A stretch of DNA of 64,000 bases from Sphingobium sp. SYK-6 (lineage in GTDB: Bacteria > Pseudomonadota > Alphaproteobacteria > Sphingomonadales > Sphingomonadaceae). The DNA lies in contig NC_015976.1 of assembly GCF_000283515.1 (NCBI RefSeq), positions 2,388,501 to 2,452,500 of the forward strand, written 5' to 3'. The notes below the pieces were generated by a model that saw nothing but the letters and a program-made list of their open reading frames with translations, had not been told where the DNA came from and searched no databases. Every line of letters begins with the position of its first letter. Position 1 is the first letter of the stretch. The position numbers were made by a program, and so were the translations under genes. Below, one piece after another: positions 43,701 to 52,269 of this stretch.

Positions 43701-44041
43701 GGGAAATCTGGAGCTTCGTGCGGGGCGGCTGGAGCCCGATCGACGCGCTGCGCGCCGCGACGATCATGCCCGCCCGCTCGCTGGGCTATGTCGCGGACGT
43801 GGGTTCGCTGGAGACCGGAAAGCTCGCCGATCTCATCGTGCTCGATGCCGATCCGACGAGCGACATCCGGAATACCGAGAAGATCCATCGCGTGATGCTC
43901 GGCGGACGCCTCTACGATCCCATGACCATGAACGAAGTCGACACCGGCAATCGCAAGCGCCTGCCCTATTGGTGGGAAGCCGACGGGACCAGCAATGGCG
44001 CAGGCATGAAGCTGAGCATTAGCAATGGCCATGGCCACTGA
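40763..44041 (+). CDS. Exported beta-propeller/amidohydrolase protein
   Basis: A 1092-residue secreted protein. Signal peptide MNYSVTAVIAAALALSIGQAQA. Residues about 45-610 hold TolB/PD40-type propeller blades (repeats like SPDGKTIAFD and FSPDGKRIAFTSDR). Residues about 680-1070 form an amidohydrolase: the HxH metal pair His726/His728 in GFVDAHAHG, and the closing GKLADLIVLDADP. Such fusions are periplasmic and probably hydrolyse peptides or cyclic amides. AGGGG precedes ATG 40763. A strong hairpin follows the stop. Confidence 0.85.
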   Translation: MNYSVTAVIAAALALSIGQAQAADEKKDNEPAWDVNAPPGLKTREVRITVDEGSWMNVDVSPDGKTIAFDLLGDIYTMPIAGGTPKRIAEGLAYEHQPRFSPDGKRIAFTSDRGGGDNIWIMNADGSDKKALTSESFRLLNQPSWSPDGRFIVAKKHFTTQRSLGTGEVWLYHVAGGGGVPLVKRANEVLQKELGEPIPAPDGKSVYYVRNVTPGNIFEYAQDSGRNIFDIERYDLSTGEVSTAVTGLGGAVRPTPSPDGKSIAFVRRVDGVSTLWLKQLDTGAERKLFGPLDRDVQETWAVTGLYPNMAWTPDSRAIVFWTGGKLWRLDTGSDKPVLIPFRIDDTRVVIDGPHPQIEVSPDQVRTKMPRWASVSPDGRQLVFETLGKLWTKPVSGSAARRLVPGDEADMQLWPSWSRDGRSVVFVSWTDEGLGHVRTVPATGGSARTITSIAGHYAKPRFSPDGKTIVFEKRGSEGLTSTRGTDEPGVWRVAASGGAPGLVASGVGDPQFGAENDRLFMVGSESGKRQLISAGLDGTARRTHATGAMVTEFEVSPDGRHVAFRQNYQAFVMPLMPGTQNVDVDKEGGPLPVTRVSAEGASFINWSNDGAALHWSLGPTLYSAQTAALFAAGPTGKDAPKFAPPRSGVDLSMTVPADKPSGTVALTGARILTMADDAGGIIEDGTIVIRGDRIVAVGPCGDIAIPAGATQLDMAGKTIMPGFVDAHAHGPQGEDMLIPQQNWSSIANLAMGTTTIHDPSSSAADIFAAAEMQRAGIILSPRIFSTGEVIYGAKAPGVYAEINKYEDALADVRRLKAQGAHSVKNYNQPRRDQRQMVVAAALAENMEVVPEGGSLFTMDISLVQDGNSTVEHNVPLETFYQDVVSLWSQSTTNYTPTLVVTYGGLAGDPYWRAHTDVWRHPILSSHAPAALLAAQNKRRELAPEEAYVDDESAREAKKLADRGIQVSIGAHGQQTGLGSHWEIWSFVRGGWSPIDALRAATIMPARSLGYVADVGSLETGKLADLIVLDADPTSDIRNTEKIHRVMLGGRLYDPMTMNEVDTGNRKRLPYWWEADGTSNGAGMKLSISNGHGH

Positions 44042-44077
44042 CGATCGCCTGAACTGAGAGACCGAGCGCTTTTCCCG

Positions 44078-44109
44078 GCTTTCCCCGCTGATCCGTCGGC
44101 GGGGAAAGC
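44078..44109. terminator. Strong hairpin after the amidohydrolase gene
   Basis: Perfect 11-bp stem GCTTTCCCCGC / GCGGGGAAAGC with a 10-base loop. No T tract follows on the + strand, so the terminator assignment is tentative. It separates the gene from the ParA-like gene. Confidence 0.5.
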
Positions 44110-44256
44110 GCGAGAAACCTGCCCTTTCGGCGCACAGGGGAGCCGCCGTCACGCTTGCCCCGGGCCATGCGGCTTGCCGGCAGCATTGGCTCTGCGACAG
44201 ACGTTGCAGTCCGACTGTCGCAATAGCATAACATTCGCATGCCAGACAGGCAGCGA

Positions 44257-44988
44257 ATGAAGACGATAGCGGTCTACAGCCTCAAGGGCGGTGTCGGGAA
44301 ATCCACCTTCGCCGTCAATCTCGCATGGGCATCCGCCGTGCTCTCTTCGCGACGCACCTTGCTGTGGGATCTCGACCCCCAGGCCGCGGCGACATATCTG
44401 CTCGCGCCGGCCGCCACCGCCCGGGATGCTGCCCGCGACGTCTTTTCGAAACAGGTCGACCCTGCCGATCTCTGCCAGCCGACCGCCATTGCGGGGTTGG
44501 ACCTGCTCGCCGCGGATCCATCGCTCCATGGACTGGAGCGGCTCCTCTTCGACCTGGGCAAGAAGAAGCGCCTCGCCCGGCTGATCGAGAACCTCAAGAA
44601 ACATTATGAGCGCGTCCTGCTCGACTGCCCGCCGGGCCTCACCGAGACTGCGGAACAGGTTCTGAAGGCAGCGGACATACTGGTCGTGCCAGTCGTGCCC
44701 TCACCCTTGGCCCGCAAGTCGCTTGACGATCTGGTCGAGACACTGGTGCGTCGTGGCGGCTCCCACCCGCCCATCCTGCCGGTCTTCTCGATGGTGGATC
44801 GCCGCCGCAAGCTTCATGTCGCGGCGCTGGAGAGCCACCCGGACTGGCCCTTCGTCACTTATGCCAGTCAGGTCGAGCAGATGGGGACGAGGCGTCTGCC
44901 GCTCGGCGCCTATGCACCGCAGAGCCAGCAAGCGGCGCAATTCGCCGGCATCTGGGCAGCGATCGAACGACGACTCGCGCAGAGCTGA
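44257..44988 (+). CDS. ParA/MinD-like ATPase
   Basis: A 243-residue deviant Walker ATPase. YSLKGGVGKSTFAVNLAWA is the P-loop with the signature Lys, WDLDPQAAATYLL the Walker A' region, and VLLDCPPGLTETAEQVL the Walker B. No parB or partner gene is next to it, so it is probably an orphan positioning ATPase and not a chromosome partition system. ATG 44257 with AGG 8 bases upstream is preferred over ATG 44239, which has no ribosome site. Confidence 0.8.
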   Translation: MKTIAVYSLKGGVGKSTFAVNLAWASAVLSSRRTLLWDLDPQAAATYLLAPAATARDAARDVFSKQVDPADLCQPTAIAGLDLLAADPSLHGLERLLFDLGKKKRLARLIENLKKHYERVLLDCPPGLTETAEQVLKAADILVVPVVPSPLARKSLDDLVETLVRRGGSHPPILPVFSMVDRRRKLHVAALESHPDWPFVTYASQVEQMGTRRLPLGAYAPQSQQAAQFAGIWAAIERRLAQS

Positions 44989-45007
44989 GCCCGCGCGACC
45001 CGCTCGC

Positions 45008-47299
45008 TTACGCCACCTGGCTGTCGGCGCTGCCGAACAGCGCCCGCGCATCGGCTGCCGGCATCGGACGGCCGAAATAATAGCCCTGGACGTTGGTGCA
45101 GCCCAACGCACGCAGCAGATCGAACTCCCCTTCGGTCTCCACGCCTTCCGCCGTCGTCTCCATGTCCAGGCCTTGTGCCATCGCCACGACAGCGCGCACG
45201 ATCGCCAGGCTCTCGCGCTGATTGCGCGCGGCACCCTCGACGAAGCTGCGATCGATCTTGATCGTGCTGAAGCGGGTGCGCGAAAGATAACCGAGCGACG
45301 AATATCCCGTACCGAAATCATCAAGCGCCAGACACACGCCCAGCTTCATGAGCTTCTCCAGCAGCTGCCCGGCGCCCATCCCTTCGCGCAGGAAGACGCT
45401 TTCCGTCACTTCCAGTTCAAGACGATTGGCAGGCAGCCCACTATGGGCAAGCGCTGCGACCACGGTTTCCAGAAAGGCGGGGTCATAAAGCTGCTCCGGC
45501 GAGACGTTGACGGAGACGCGCACGTCCTCGGGCCAGGTCGCCGCTTCCCGGCAGGCCGAACGAAGTACCCAGTTGCCGATCGGTCCCATCAGCCGCGCAT
45601 CCTCCGCCACCGGGATGAAGCGGCTCGGCGACACCTGTCCGAGCTCCGGGTGAAGCCAGCGCGCCAGCGCCTCGAAGCCGCTCACCCGGCCGTCGCTGGC
45701 ACTCACGATCGGCTGGAAGAGCAGATAGAGCTCATCCCGGGCCAATGCATCGCGCAACGCGATTTCGAGCGTCCGCCGCTCTTCCGCGTCCGCATGCATC
45801 GATGGCGTATAATGCTGATGCTTGCCTCGCCCGGCTTCCTTGGCGCGATACATCGCAAGATCGGCATTGCGCATGAGGGTCTCGGCATCCCGCCCGTCAT
45901 TGGGGGCCAGCGCTGAGCCGACACTCGCGCCAACGAACAATGTGTGCCCATTGACGAGATAGGGCTGGGAGACGGCCTTGATGATCTCGGCAGCCAGTCG
46001 ATCGATGTAGAGCTGCTCGCCTACATCCCGAACAAGGACCGCGAATTCGTCTCCGCCGAGGCGTCCGCACAGCTCGTTCGGAGAACAGACCTTGCGGAGC
46101 CGCTCGGCGACCTGAGCCAGAAGCTGGTCGCCGATGAGATGGCCCAGCGTGTCGTTCACGGACTTGAAGCGATCGAGATCGATCATGATGAAGCCGCAAC
46201 GCGTATGCCACTGCGACACCTGCGTGATGGTGAGTGACAGTTCTTCGGTCAGGTGGAGCCGATTTGGCAGGCCGGTCAGCATGTCGAAACGCGCCATCTG
46301 CGCAATGCGCTCGGCCGCTTCCTTCTGGACCGTGATGTCCGAGCCGACGCCTCGAAACCCGTGAAAGACGCCTTTATCGTCGGTGCGCGGCGACGCAGAG
46401 ATCTGCCACCAGCGCTGCTCCTCGTTCACCACCACCGGCAGCACGAGATCGGAGAAAGGCGCACGCTGCTTCAGCCGCTCGGCAAGTTCGTGCAAGGCGG
46501 GATCGAACGCGCCGGTTTCCCAGGCCGGTCCCGCCAGCACTTGCAGGATCGAGCGCCCCTCCAGGGCTTCGCACGTGGTGCCGAGCATGCGCGCAAAAGA
46601 CGGTGAAACGCCCGTGAGGCGCCGCGCCGCATCGATTTGCCATAGCGCATCGGCGGCCTCGACATCATGCTCCTTGAGCAGCAGGCTGACCACCTCGCGC
46701 TTCTCCGCGAGCATCTTGCTGGTGGTGAGTTGAACACCGAACAGATGGGCCTGACGAAGACTGGCTGCGAGAAGCAGGATCGCATAGGTTGCCCCCACCG
46801 CCGCGAGCATCGGGTCCGCATGTTCTCCCATCATCCAGATGGCGCCGGCACTGATCGGCAGGATAAGGCCTGCCGCGGAAAGCGGCGTGGACTGACAGGT
46901 CATCGCCGTCGCCGCCATCAGGCAACATGCGATGGTCCAGAGCGTGACCATGCCGGCCGGCCCCGTCTCGCGACCCATTGCGAGGATCGCCGCTGCCCAT
47001 GCACAACCCTGAAGAAACGACCACAGGCCATGGCGAAGCAACGCGGCGCGCGTGACGCTCGAATAATCGGAAGCCACATGCTTCTGGCGCATGCGGAAGG
47101 AGGGGATGTGCACGCCGACCAGAAACAACGTCCAGAGGGCGAGCACCCAGATCGGCACATATCCCTGAAAGCGAACATTGATGAGGAAGACCGAAATCGC
47201 CGCCAGGGCGGTATACAGCCCCAGCATCCGGTCGGCCGCGCGAAGCTGCTGACCGTGCACGAATTCGACATGGCCGCCCGGCAACCGCGTGAATCCCAT
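45008..47299 (-). CDS. Membrane GGDEF-EAL protein with PAS domain
   Basis: A 763-residue cyclic-di-GMP protein. The N-terminus has about six hydrophobic segments (for example AAISVFLINVRFQGYVPIWVL and MLAAVGATYAILLLAASL), then a PAS domain (about 215-330). The diguanylate cyclase has intact LGGDEFAVL, with the FDMLTGLPNR entry motif. The phosphodiesterase has GFEALARWL and DDFGTGYSSLGYL. Both active sites look intact, so net activity cannot be told. Start codon is uncertain: ATG 47299, or TTG 47401 upstream. Confidence 0.88.
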   Translation of the reverse strand: MGFTRLPGGHVEFVHGQQLRAADRMLGLYTALAAISVFLINVRFQGYVPIWVLALWTLFLVGVHIPSFRMRQKHVASDYSSVTRAALLRHGLWSFLQGCAWAAAILAMGRETGPAGMVTLWTIACCLMAATAMTCQSTPLSAAGLILPISAGAIWMMGEHADPMLAAVGATYAILLLAASLRQAHLFGVQLTTSKMLAEKREVVSLLLKEHDVEAADALWQIDAARRLTGVSPSFARMLGTTCEALEGRSILQVLAGPAWETGAFDPALHELAERLKQRAPFSDLVLPVVVNEEQRWWQISASPRTDDKGVFHGFRGVGSDITVQKEAAERIAQMARFDMLTGLPNRLHLTEELSLTITQVSQWHTRCGFIMIDLDRFKSVNDTLGHLIGDQLLAQVAERLRKVCSPNELCGRLGGDEFAVLVRDVGEQLYIDRLAAEIIKAVSQPYLVNGHTLFVGASVGSALAPNDGRDAETLMRNADLAMYRAKEAGRGKHQHYTPSMHADAEERRTLEIALRDALARDELYLLFQPIVSASDGRVSGFEALARWLHPELGQVSPSRFIPVAEDARLMGPIGNWVLRSACREAATWPEDVRVSVNVSPEQLYDPAFLETVVAALAHSGLPANRLELEVTESVFLREGMGAGQLLEKLMKLGVCLALDDFGTGYSSLGYLSRTRFSTIKIDRSFVEGAARNQRESLAIVRAVVAMAQGLDMETTAEGVETEGEFDLLRALGCTNVQGYYFGRPMPAADARALFGSADSQVA

Positions 47300-47505
47300 C
47301 AGGACGCCAAGGGAGAGCGTCTCGGGAAGGCCGTCCGGCCGGCTTGTCCTGGGCGAGACTCGGTTCGTCACACCCTGCTGATACGGCCCGCTGGTTATCA
47401 AGCCGTAAGCAGCGGGCCGGCGAGCCGCGCCTCATCGTAAAGCTGCCGCGCCTGGTCGCCTCTCGCCGCGGGGCCGCCAGAAGGCGCCGTCAGCCCCGCA
47501 ACGCG

Positions 47506-49224
47506 CTAGGCAGCGACGTCGTAAGGGACGATCTCACCCTCAAGATAGAGTTTGCGCGCCTTCGAGCGGCTGAGCTTGCCCGAGCTGGTGCGCGGCAACG
47601 AGCGTGGCGGCACCAGTTCGATCACGCAGTTCATGCCGGTGATCGAGCGCACCCGCTCGCGAATCTCCTCGCGCAGCCTCGCCCGCTCTTCCTTGTCGGA
47701 AACGCGGCAATGGACCAGCACGGCCGGTGCTTCCTCGCCACCCGGCGTCGTGATCGCGAAAGCGGCGATGTCGCCCTGCTTGAAGCCGGGAAGCTGTTCC
47801 ACAGCCCATTCAATGTCCTGGGGCCAGTGATTCTTGCCGTTGACGATGATCATGTCCTTGGCGCGGCCGACGATGTAGAGATAGCCATCCGAGAGATAGC
47901 CCATGTCGCCGGTATCCAGCCAGCCGTCCGCCATGCAGGCCTCGGTCGCTTCCTGATCCCGGAAATAGCCGACCATCAGGCTGGAACCGGTCGTCCAGAC
48001 CTTGCCGATCATCCGGTCAGGCAGGATATTGCCGAAATCGTCGCGAATTTCGACGGTCATGCCCATCACCGGCTTGCCGCAGTTGACGATGGCGCGGTAG
48101 CGTTGCGGCCTGTCCTGCGGCGCATTGCCGCCGGAAAGCTCCGTTTCCTCAACCAGCTCGACGATGATCCCTTCGCCCGGCGGCATGATGGTGACGGCAA
48201 GCGTCGCTTCCGCCAGCCCGTAGCTCGGCAGGAAAGCCGAGGGACTGAAACCCGCCTCCGCAAAGGCATCCACGAAGCCCTGCATCACGTCGGGCCGAAT
48301 CATGTCGGCGCCATTGCCGGCCAGCCGCCAGCGGGAAAGATCAAAACGCTCGGACGCCCGCGTCTGGCTCGACATGCGACGCGCGCAGATATCGTAGCCG
48401 AACGTCGGCGAATAGCTGATCGCGGTGCCCGGATGACGCGAGATCATGTCCAGCCAGGCGAGCGGCCGCCGCGCGAAATCCTCGGTCTTGAGATAGTCGG
48501 TCGAGACCTGGTTGGCGACCACCGAGAGGAAGCAGCCGACAAGGCCCATGTCATGATACCAGGGCAGCCAGCTGATGCACCGGTCGGTCGGAATGAGCTG
48601 CATGCCGTGGCTGTGGGCCGCGAGATTGGCAAGCAGCGCCTTGTGCGTCACCGCGACGCCATGCGGGAAACGCGTCGAGCCGCTCGAATATTGCAGATAG
48701 CAGATATCGTCGGGCGATGCGGCAGGCAGGTCGCACGGCGTGACGTCCGCGGCGAGGAAATCCTCAAAGCTCAGCGGCTCGACATCGCGACGGCGCGCTG
48801 CCTCGCTTGCCATTTCGGCCAGCTCGGCGGGAAACAGCAGCATCAGCGGATCGCAACTCGAAAGCTGGACGACGAGCTGGTCGATATAGCTTTCCTTGCC
48901 GCCGAAGCTGGTCGGCAACGGCAGCGGCACCGGCCAGGCGCCCGCATAGACGATACCGAAGAAAAGCTGTGCGAACTCGGCCCCTGTTTCCGCCACCAGC
49001 GCGATGCGGTCCTGCGGCTTCACGCCACGCGCTATCAGCCGATAAGCGCAGTCAAGCGCATCGGCGCGCATCTCGGTAAAGGGATAAGCTCGTGCGAGGT
49101 TTCCGCGCGCATCATGGAAATTGAGGCCGCGCACGCCCTCGGCGGCATAATCCAGCGCCTCCCCCAAAGTCCCGAAATCCGCAAAACGTCGCGCAAGCCG
49201 ATCTTCCGTCGGTGTTGGCTGCAT
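47506..49224 (-). CDS. Fatty acyl-AMP ligase (FAAL-type)
   Basis: A 572-residue ANL-superfamily enzyme that adenylates fatty acids. Motifs: the ATP loop LQYSSGSTRFPHGV, the WLPWYHDMGLVG and SYGLAEATLAV stretches, and the hinge with GYLYIVGRAKDMIIVNGKNHWPQ. The C-terminal catalytic Lys is in TSSGKLSR. FAALs usually pass the acyl-AMP to a carrier protein for lipids or polyketides, but none is encoded nearby. ATG 49224 lies 11 bases after AAGGG. Confidence 0.85.
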   Translation of the reverse strand: MQPTPTEDRLARRFADFGTLGEALDYAAEGVRGLNFHDARGNLARAYPFTEMRADALDCAYRLIARGVKPQDRIALVAETGAEFAQLFFGIVYAGAWPVPLPLPTSFGGKESYIDQLVVQLSSCDPLMLLFPAELAEMASEAARRRDVEPLSFEDFLAADVTPCDLPAASPDDICYLQYSSGSTRFPHGVAVTHKALLANLAAHSHGMQLIPTDRCISWLPWYHDMGLVGCFLSVVANQVSTDYLKTEDFARRPLAWLDMISRHPGTAISYSPTFGYDICARRMSSQTRASERFDLSRWRLAGNGADMIRPDVMQGFVDAFAEAGFSPSAFLPSYGLAEATLAVTIMPPGEGIIVELVEETELSGGNAPQDRPQRYRAIVNCGKPVMGMTVEIRDDFGNILPDRMIGKVWTTGSSLMVGYFRDQEATEACMADGWLDTGDMGYLSDGYLYIVGRAKDMIIVNGKNHWPQDIEWAVEQLPGFKQGDIAAFAITTPGGEEAPAVLVHCRVSDKEERARLREEIRERVRSITGMNCVIELVPPRSLPRTSSGKLSRSKARKLYLEGEIVPYDVAA

Positions 49225-49367
49225 CAAGTGTGACCCTTCTCTTCCGCCTATACTCGCTCGAAATCCGAACCATGGCGGCTTGTCCGGCGTGCTCCTGCGC
49301 TTATGCCCGAAAGCCGCAATTCACGTCGCGCCTGGCGATTTCTTGCCTCTGCCAAGCAGATTCACTT

Positions 49368-49937
49368 ATGAACGGGACTATGGCACAAAAAAGGCGCAGT
49401 CGCCCGGAAAGGCAAAAAACGGGGCCGCGCCCGCTCGATCCGGAGACGCTCGAGAATCTGGCGCTGACCTATGTGAGCCGGTTTGCGACGAGCCGGGGGC
49501 GCTTGACCAGCTATCTGGCCCGCAAGCTGCGCGAACGCGGCTGGCAAGGCGAGGAATTGCCGCCGATCGAAGCGATCGCCGATCGGCTGGTGGCGCTGCG
49601 TTATGTCGATGATGAAGCCTATGCCGCGATGAAGGCGGGCGCCATGCAGCGACGGGGCCTCGGCGGTCGGCGGATCGCTCAGGCGCTGCGGCAGGACGGC
49701 ATCGATGAGACGGTGGCAGCCGGCGCGGCGCCGAACCTGCGCGCCCGGTGGGAGGCCGCCGACCGGCTGGCCCGCCGCAAGCGCATTGGCCCCTACGCGG
49801 CTGTCCGCGCCGACCGTCCGGTGCGGGAGAAGCAACTCGCGAGTTTTCTGCGGGCCGGCCATGATCTGACCCTCGCCCGGCTCTGGATCGATGCAGCACC
49901 GGATGAGCCGCCACCCATCCCCGATGACCAGGACTGA
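49368..49937 (+). CDS. recX: RecX-like regulator of RecA
   Basis: A 189-residue helical protein resembling RecX, which inhibits RecA filament growth. Repeated three-helix units are seen: LTSYLARKLRERGWQGEE with ADRLVALRYVDDEAYA, then GLGGRRIAQALRQDGIDETV. Divergent from the FAAL gene. The start is uncertain between ATG 49368 and ATG 49380; neither has a strong ribosome site. The DUF192 gene follows 6 bases after its stop. Confidence 0.7.
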   Translation: MNGTMAQKRRSRPERQKTGPRPLDPETLENLALTYVSRFATSRGRLTSYLARKLRERGWQGEELPPIEAIADRLVALRYVDDEAYAAMKAGAMQRRGLGGRRIAQALRQDGIDETVAAGAAPNLRARWEAADRLARRKRIGPYAAVRADRPVREKQLASFLRAGHDLTLARLWIDAAPDEPPPIPDDQD

Positions 49938-49943
49938 CCAGGA

Positions 49944-50510
49944 ATGAAGCGCAAATCATGGCTGTGGACGGCAAGCCTTGCCTTGCTGATCGCCGCGAGC
50001 GGCTGCCGCGGCGATGCGCCGGCCGCGCCGGCAGCGCGGGATGACGGCCCGGATGCCGCCCCGACGACGCGGGAGGGCGAGGTCCAGCTGCGCATCACCA
50101 CTGCCTCCGGCGACATCAGGCGCTTCCAGGTCGAGCTGGCGGTGGATGACGCCAGCCAGCAGCGCGGACTGATGGAGCGAACGCATCTCGATCCCGATGC
50201 GGGCATGCTCTTTCCCTATCCCTATCCGGTCGCCGCGTCCTTCTGGATGAAGAACACGCCGCTTCCGCTCGACCTCATCTTCATCCGGCCCGACGGCACG
50301 ATCGCCGCCATCCTGCCCGGCGAGCCCAATGATCTCACCCCCCTCTCCGCAGGCGAAGCCGTGTCGGGCGTGCTGGAAGTGAATCGAGGGCGTGCCGAAG
50401 CCCTTGGCGTGGCGCCCAGCGACAAGGTGTCATGGGGGAATTGCGACGAGGCCCCACCGGCCGCCAATGCGTGGCGAGCCGATCGCTTCTGCCCGGGCGA
50501 GGCCGAATGA
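49944..50510 (+). CDS. DUF192 lipoprotein
   Basis: A 188-residue lipoprotein with lipobox IAASGC (Cys21). Residues about 58-165 match the DUF192 fold: QQRGLMERTHLDPDAGMLF, ASFWMKNTPLPLDLIFI and VLEVNRGRAEALGV. The domain's role is unknown; it is often near energy or stress genes. AGGA precedes ATG 49944. Probably one transcript with recX, the NDUFA12 gene and the DUF2155 gene. Confidence 0.8.
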   Translation: MKRKSWLWTASLALLIAASGCRGDAPAAPAARDDGPDAAPTTREGEVQLRITTASGDIRRFQVELAVDDASQQRGLMERTHLDPDAGMLFPYPYPVAASFWMKNTPLPLDLIFIRPDGTIAAILPGEPNDLTPLSAGEAVSGVLEVNRGRAEALGVAPSDKVSWGNCDEAPPAANAWRADRFCPGEAE

Positions 50511-50570
50511 ACGCGCAGCGGCATTTCGGCGGTTGCCAATAGCGGGGGAGAGCGGCTAAGCGCTGGCGCC

Positions 50571-50966
50571 ATGGGACTTCTCGGCAAGATCTTCACCTGG
50601 TGGGACGGCGCCACCATCGGCACCGCGCTTTTCAGCATGCGCAAGGGCACCAAAGTCGGCGAGGATCATCAAGGCAACGTCTATTACGAGGGCGGGGTCG
50701 ATCCGAACGGCCTGACGCGGCGCTGGGTCATTTACAAGGGTGCCAACGACGCGAGTCGCGTGCCTTCCGAATGGCATGGCTGGCTGCATCACTCCATCGA
50801 CGGCCCGCCCGAGAGCCATTTGCCCCCGCCGCGCATCTGGGAAGCGGAATTCACCCCCAATCAGACCGGCACGCCCAATGCCTATAGGCCCTCCGGGGCA
50901 ATCGAGGCTGGCGGCAAGCGCCAGATGGCGACCGGCGACTACGAAGCCTGGGCCCCGGACGCGTGA
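50571..50966 (+). CDS. NDUFA12-family complex I accessory subunit
   Basis: A 131-residue protein matching the NADH:ubiquinone oxidoreductase NDUFA12 family, an accessory subunit shared by mitochondria and alphaproteobacteria. Typical motifs are TWWDGATIGTALFS, VGEDHQGNVYYEGG, RRWVIYKGANDASRVPSEWH and WLHHSIDGPP. It overlaps the DUF2155 gene in a GTGA. The other complex I genes are not in the window. Confidence 0.9.
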   Translation: MGLLGKIFTWWDGATIGTALFSMRKGTKVGEDHQGNVYYEGGVDPNGLTRRWVIYKGANDASRVPSEWHGWLHHSIDGPPESHLPPPRIWEAEFTPNQTGTPNAYRPSGAIEAGGKRQMATGDYEAWAPDA

Positions 50967-51619
50967 CGCGAGCCCGGTCCGCCGTGCCGGGCCGGTGGTT
51001 GCTCCCGCTCGGCCTTGTTGCCCTGCTTGGCGCGTGCGGCCAGCCGGAAGGCGCCCAGAATGCCAGCAATGGCATGCAGGAAGAACGCCGCCGGGACGAA
51101 CGCCCCGTTCAGGTCGACAACGGCCTGCCCGGTACGCCGATGGCCGAGCGCGCTGCCGAGATCGGCCTGCTGAACAAGCGCAACGGAATCACGCGCAAGC
51201 TTGCCATGAAGCCCGGCGAGGCCGTGCGTGTCGGCAATGCCATCGTCCGCCTGCGCGCCTGCGAGTCGACTGCGCCCTGGGAAATGAACAGGGAGACCGG
51301 CGCCTTCGTTCAGCTCGATGTGCTGGAAAGCCGTGACAACAAGTGGCACCGCGTCTTTTCCGGCTGGCTCTTCAAGGAGCGGCCGGATCGCAATGTGGTC
51401 ATCCACCCGATCTACGACGTCTGGGTCAACAGCTGCGCAATGACCTGGCCGGAAACGGGCCCCGATACGGTCAAGGTTTCGGAAAGAGGCACGCGCGCCG
51501 AAGGATCGGCAGCAAGCCAGTCCAGCGCGGAAAATGCCGCCGAAGCAGCGCCCGCCGCGCCCTCGCCCACACCCTCCCCTTCGCCTTCCGCCAGCGCTTC
51601 GCCCAGCAACAACGAATAG
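50963..51619 (+). CDS. DUF2155 lipoprotein
   Basis: A 218-residue lipoprotein with lipobox ALLGAC (Cys25). The DUF2155 domain spans about 65-160 (LNKRNGITRKLAMKPGEAV; LRACESTAPWEMN; GAFVQLDVLES; FSGWLFKERPDRNVVIHPIY; DVWVNSC). The last 45 residues are a low-complexity Ser/Pro/Ala tail. The 3' 208 bases overlap aat on the other strand. Often next to complex I accessory genes in alphaproteobacteria. Confidence 0.82.
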   Translation: MTRARSAVPGRWLLPLGLVALLGACGQPEGAQNASNGMQEERRRDERPVQVDNGLPGTPMAERAAEIGLLNKRNGITRKLAMKPGEAVRVGNAIVRLRACESTAPWEMNRETGAFVQLDVLESRDNKWHRVFSGWLFKERPDRNVVIHPIYDVWVNSCAMTWPETGPDTVKVSERGTRAEGSAASQSSAENAAEAAPAAPSPTPSPSPSASASPSNNE

Positions 51620-52170
51620 CGTTCGGCCGGGATCTCGATCGCGCCGAGCGATGCGAGATGGGGAGTCATGAACTGGCAGTCGAGCAGAGTGAAGCCGCCC
51701 ACCCGGAGCCGTGCAACAAGCCAGGCCATGGCGACCTTGGATGCATCGGTCATCCGGCTGAACATGCTTTCGCCGAAGAAGGCCCGGCCGAGCGCAAGGC
51801 CATAGAGCCCACCGACCAGCCGCCGCTCGCCATCCTCGCGAAACCACACTTCCACGCTGTGCGCCAGGCGGCGATGATGGAGGCGCAGGAACGCCTCCTC
51901 GATATCGCGATTGATCCATGTCGTCGGGCGGTCCTCGGCGCTCTCGGCGCACAGCGCTATCACCTCGGCGAAGGCCGTGTCCGCCGTCACCTCGAACTTG
52001 TCGGAGCGCAGCGTCTTGCGCAGCGAGCGGGAGAGATGGAAGCCATCGAGCGGCAGGATGGCCCGCTGCTCCGGCTCCACCCAGAACACCGACCCGGCCG
52101 AGCGATCATCCGCCATCGGGAAAAGACCCACGGCATAAGCGCGCAACAGGATCGGCAGGTCGATAGCCAT
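51412..52170 (-). CDS. aat: Leucyl/phenylalanyl-tRNA-protein transferase
   Basis: A 252-residue enzyme that adds Leu or Phe to N-terminal Arg/Lys residues, targeting proteins for ClpAP. Motifs: LRAYAVGLFPMADD, FWVEPEQRAILPL, TTWINRDIEEAFLRLH, HSVEVWF, GLYGLALGRAFFGESMFSR and LDCQFMTPHLASLGA. The C-terminus extends beyond the core and ends in LLTQTS, inside the opposite-strand DUF2155 reading frame. ATG 52170 is used; longer in-frame sequence upstream lies antisense to the hydrolase gene and is not credible. Confidence 0.9.
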   Translation of the reverse strand: MAIDLPILLRAYAVGLFPMADDRSAGSVFWVEPEQRAILPLDGFHLSRSLRKTLRSDKFEVTADTAFAEVIALCAESAEDRPTTWINRDIEEAFLRLHHRRLAHSVEVWFREDGERRLVGGLYGLALGRAFFGESMFSRMTDASKVAMAWLVARLRVGGFTLLDCQFMTPHLASLGAIEIPAERYSLLLGEALAEGEGEGVGEGAAGAASAAFSALDWLAADPSARVPLSETLTVSGPVSGQVIAQLLTQTS

Positions 52171-52269
52171 CGAATCTCGGTCTAGCAGGCCCAGCCGCCC
52201 TTGTCGTCGCCCACGCTTCCTTCTAGCCCCATGCGGACACAGGCAAACAACCGGGCAGGAGAGAATAGT

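Noticed and set aside
44257..44988. Plasmid or chromosome partition locus (parAB)
   Set aside because: No parB or parS-like sites are near; the ATPase stands alone.
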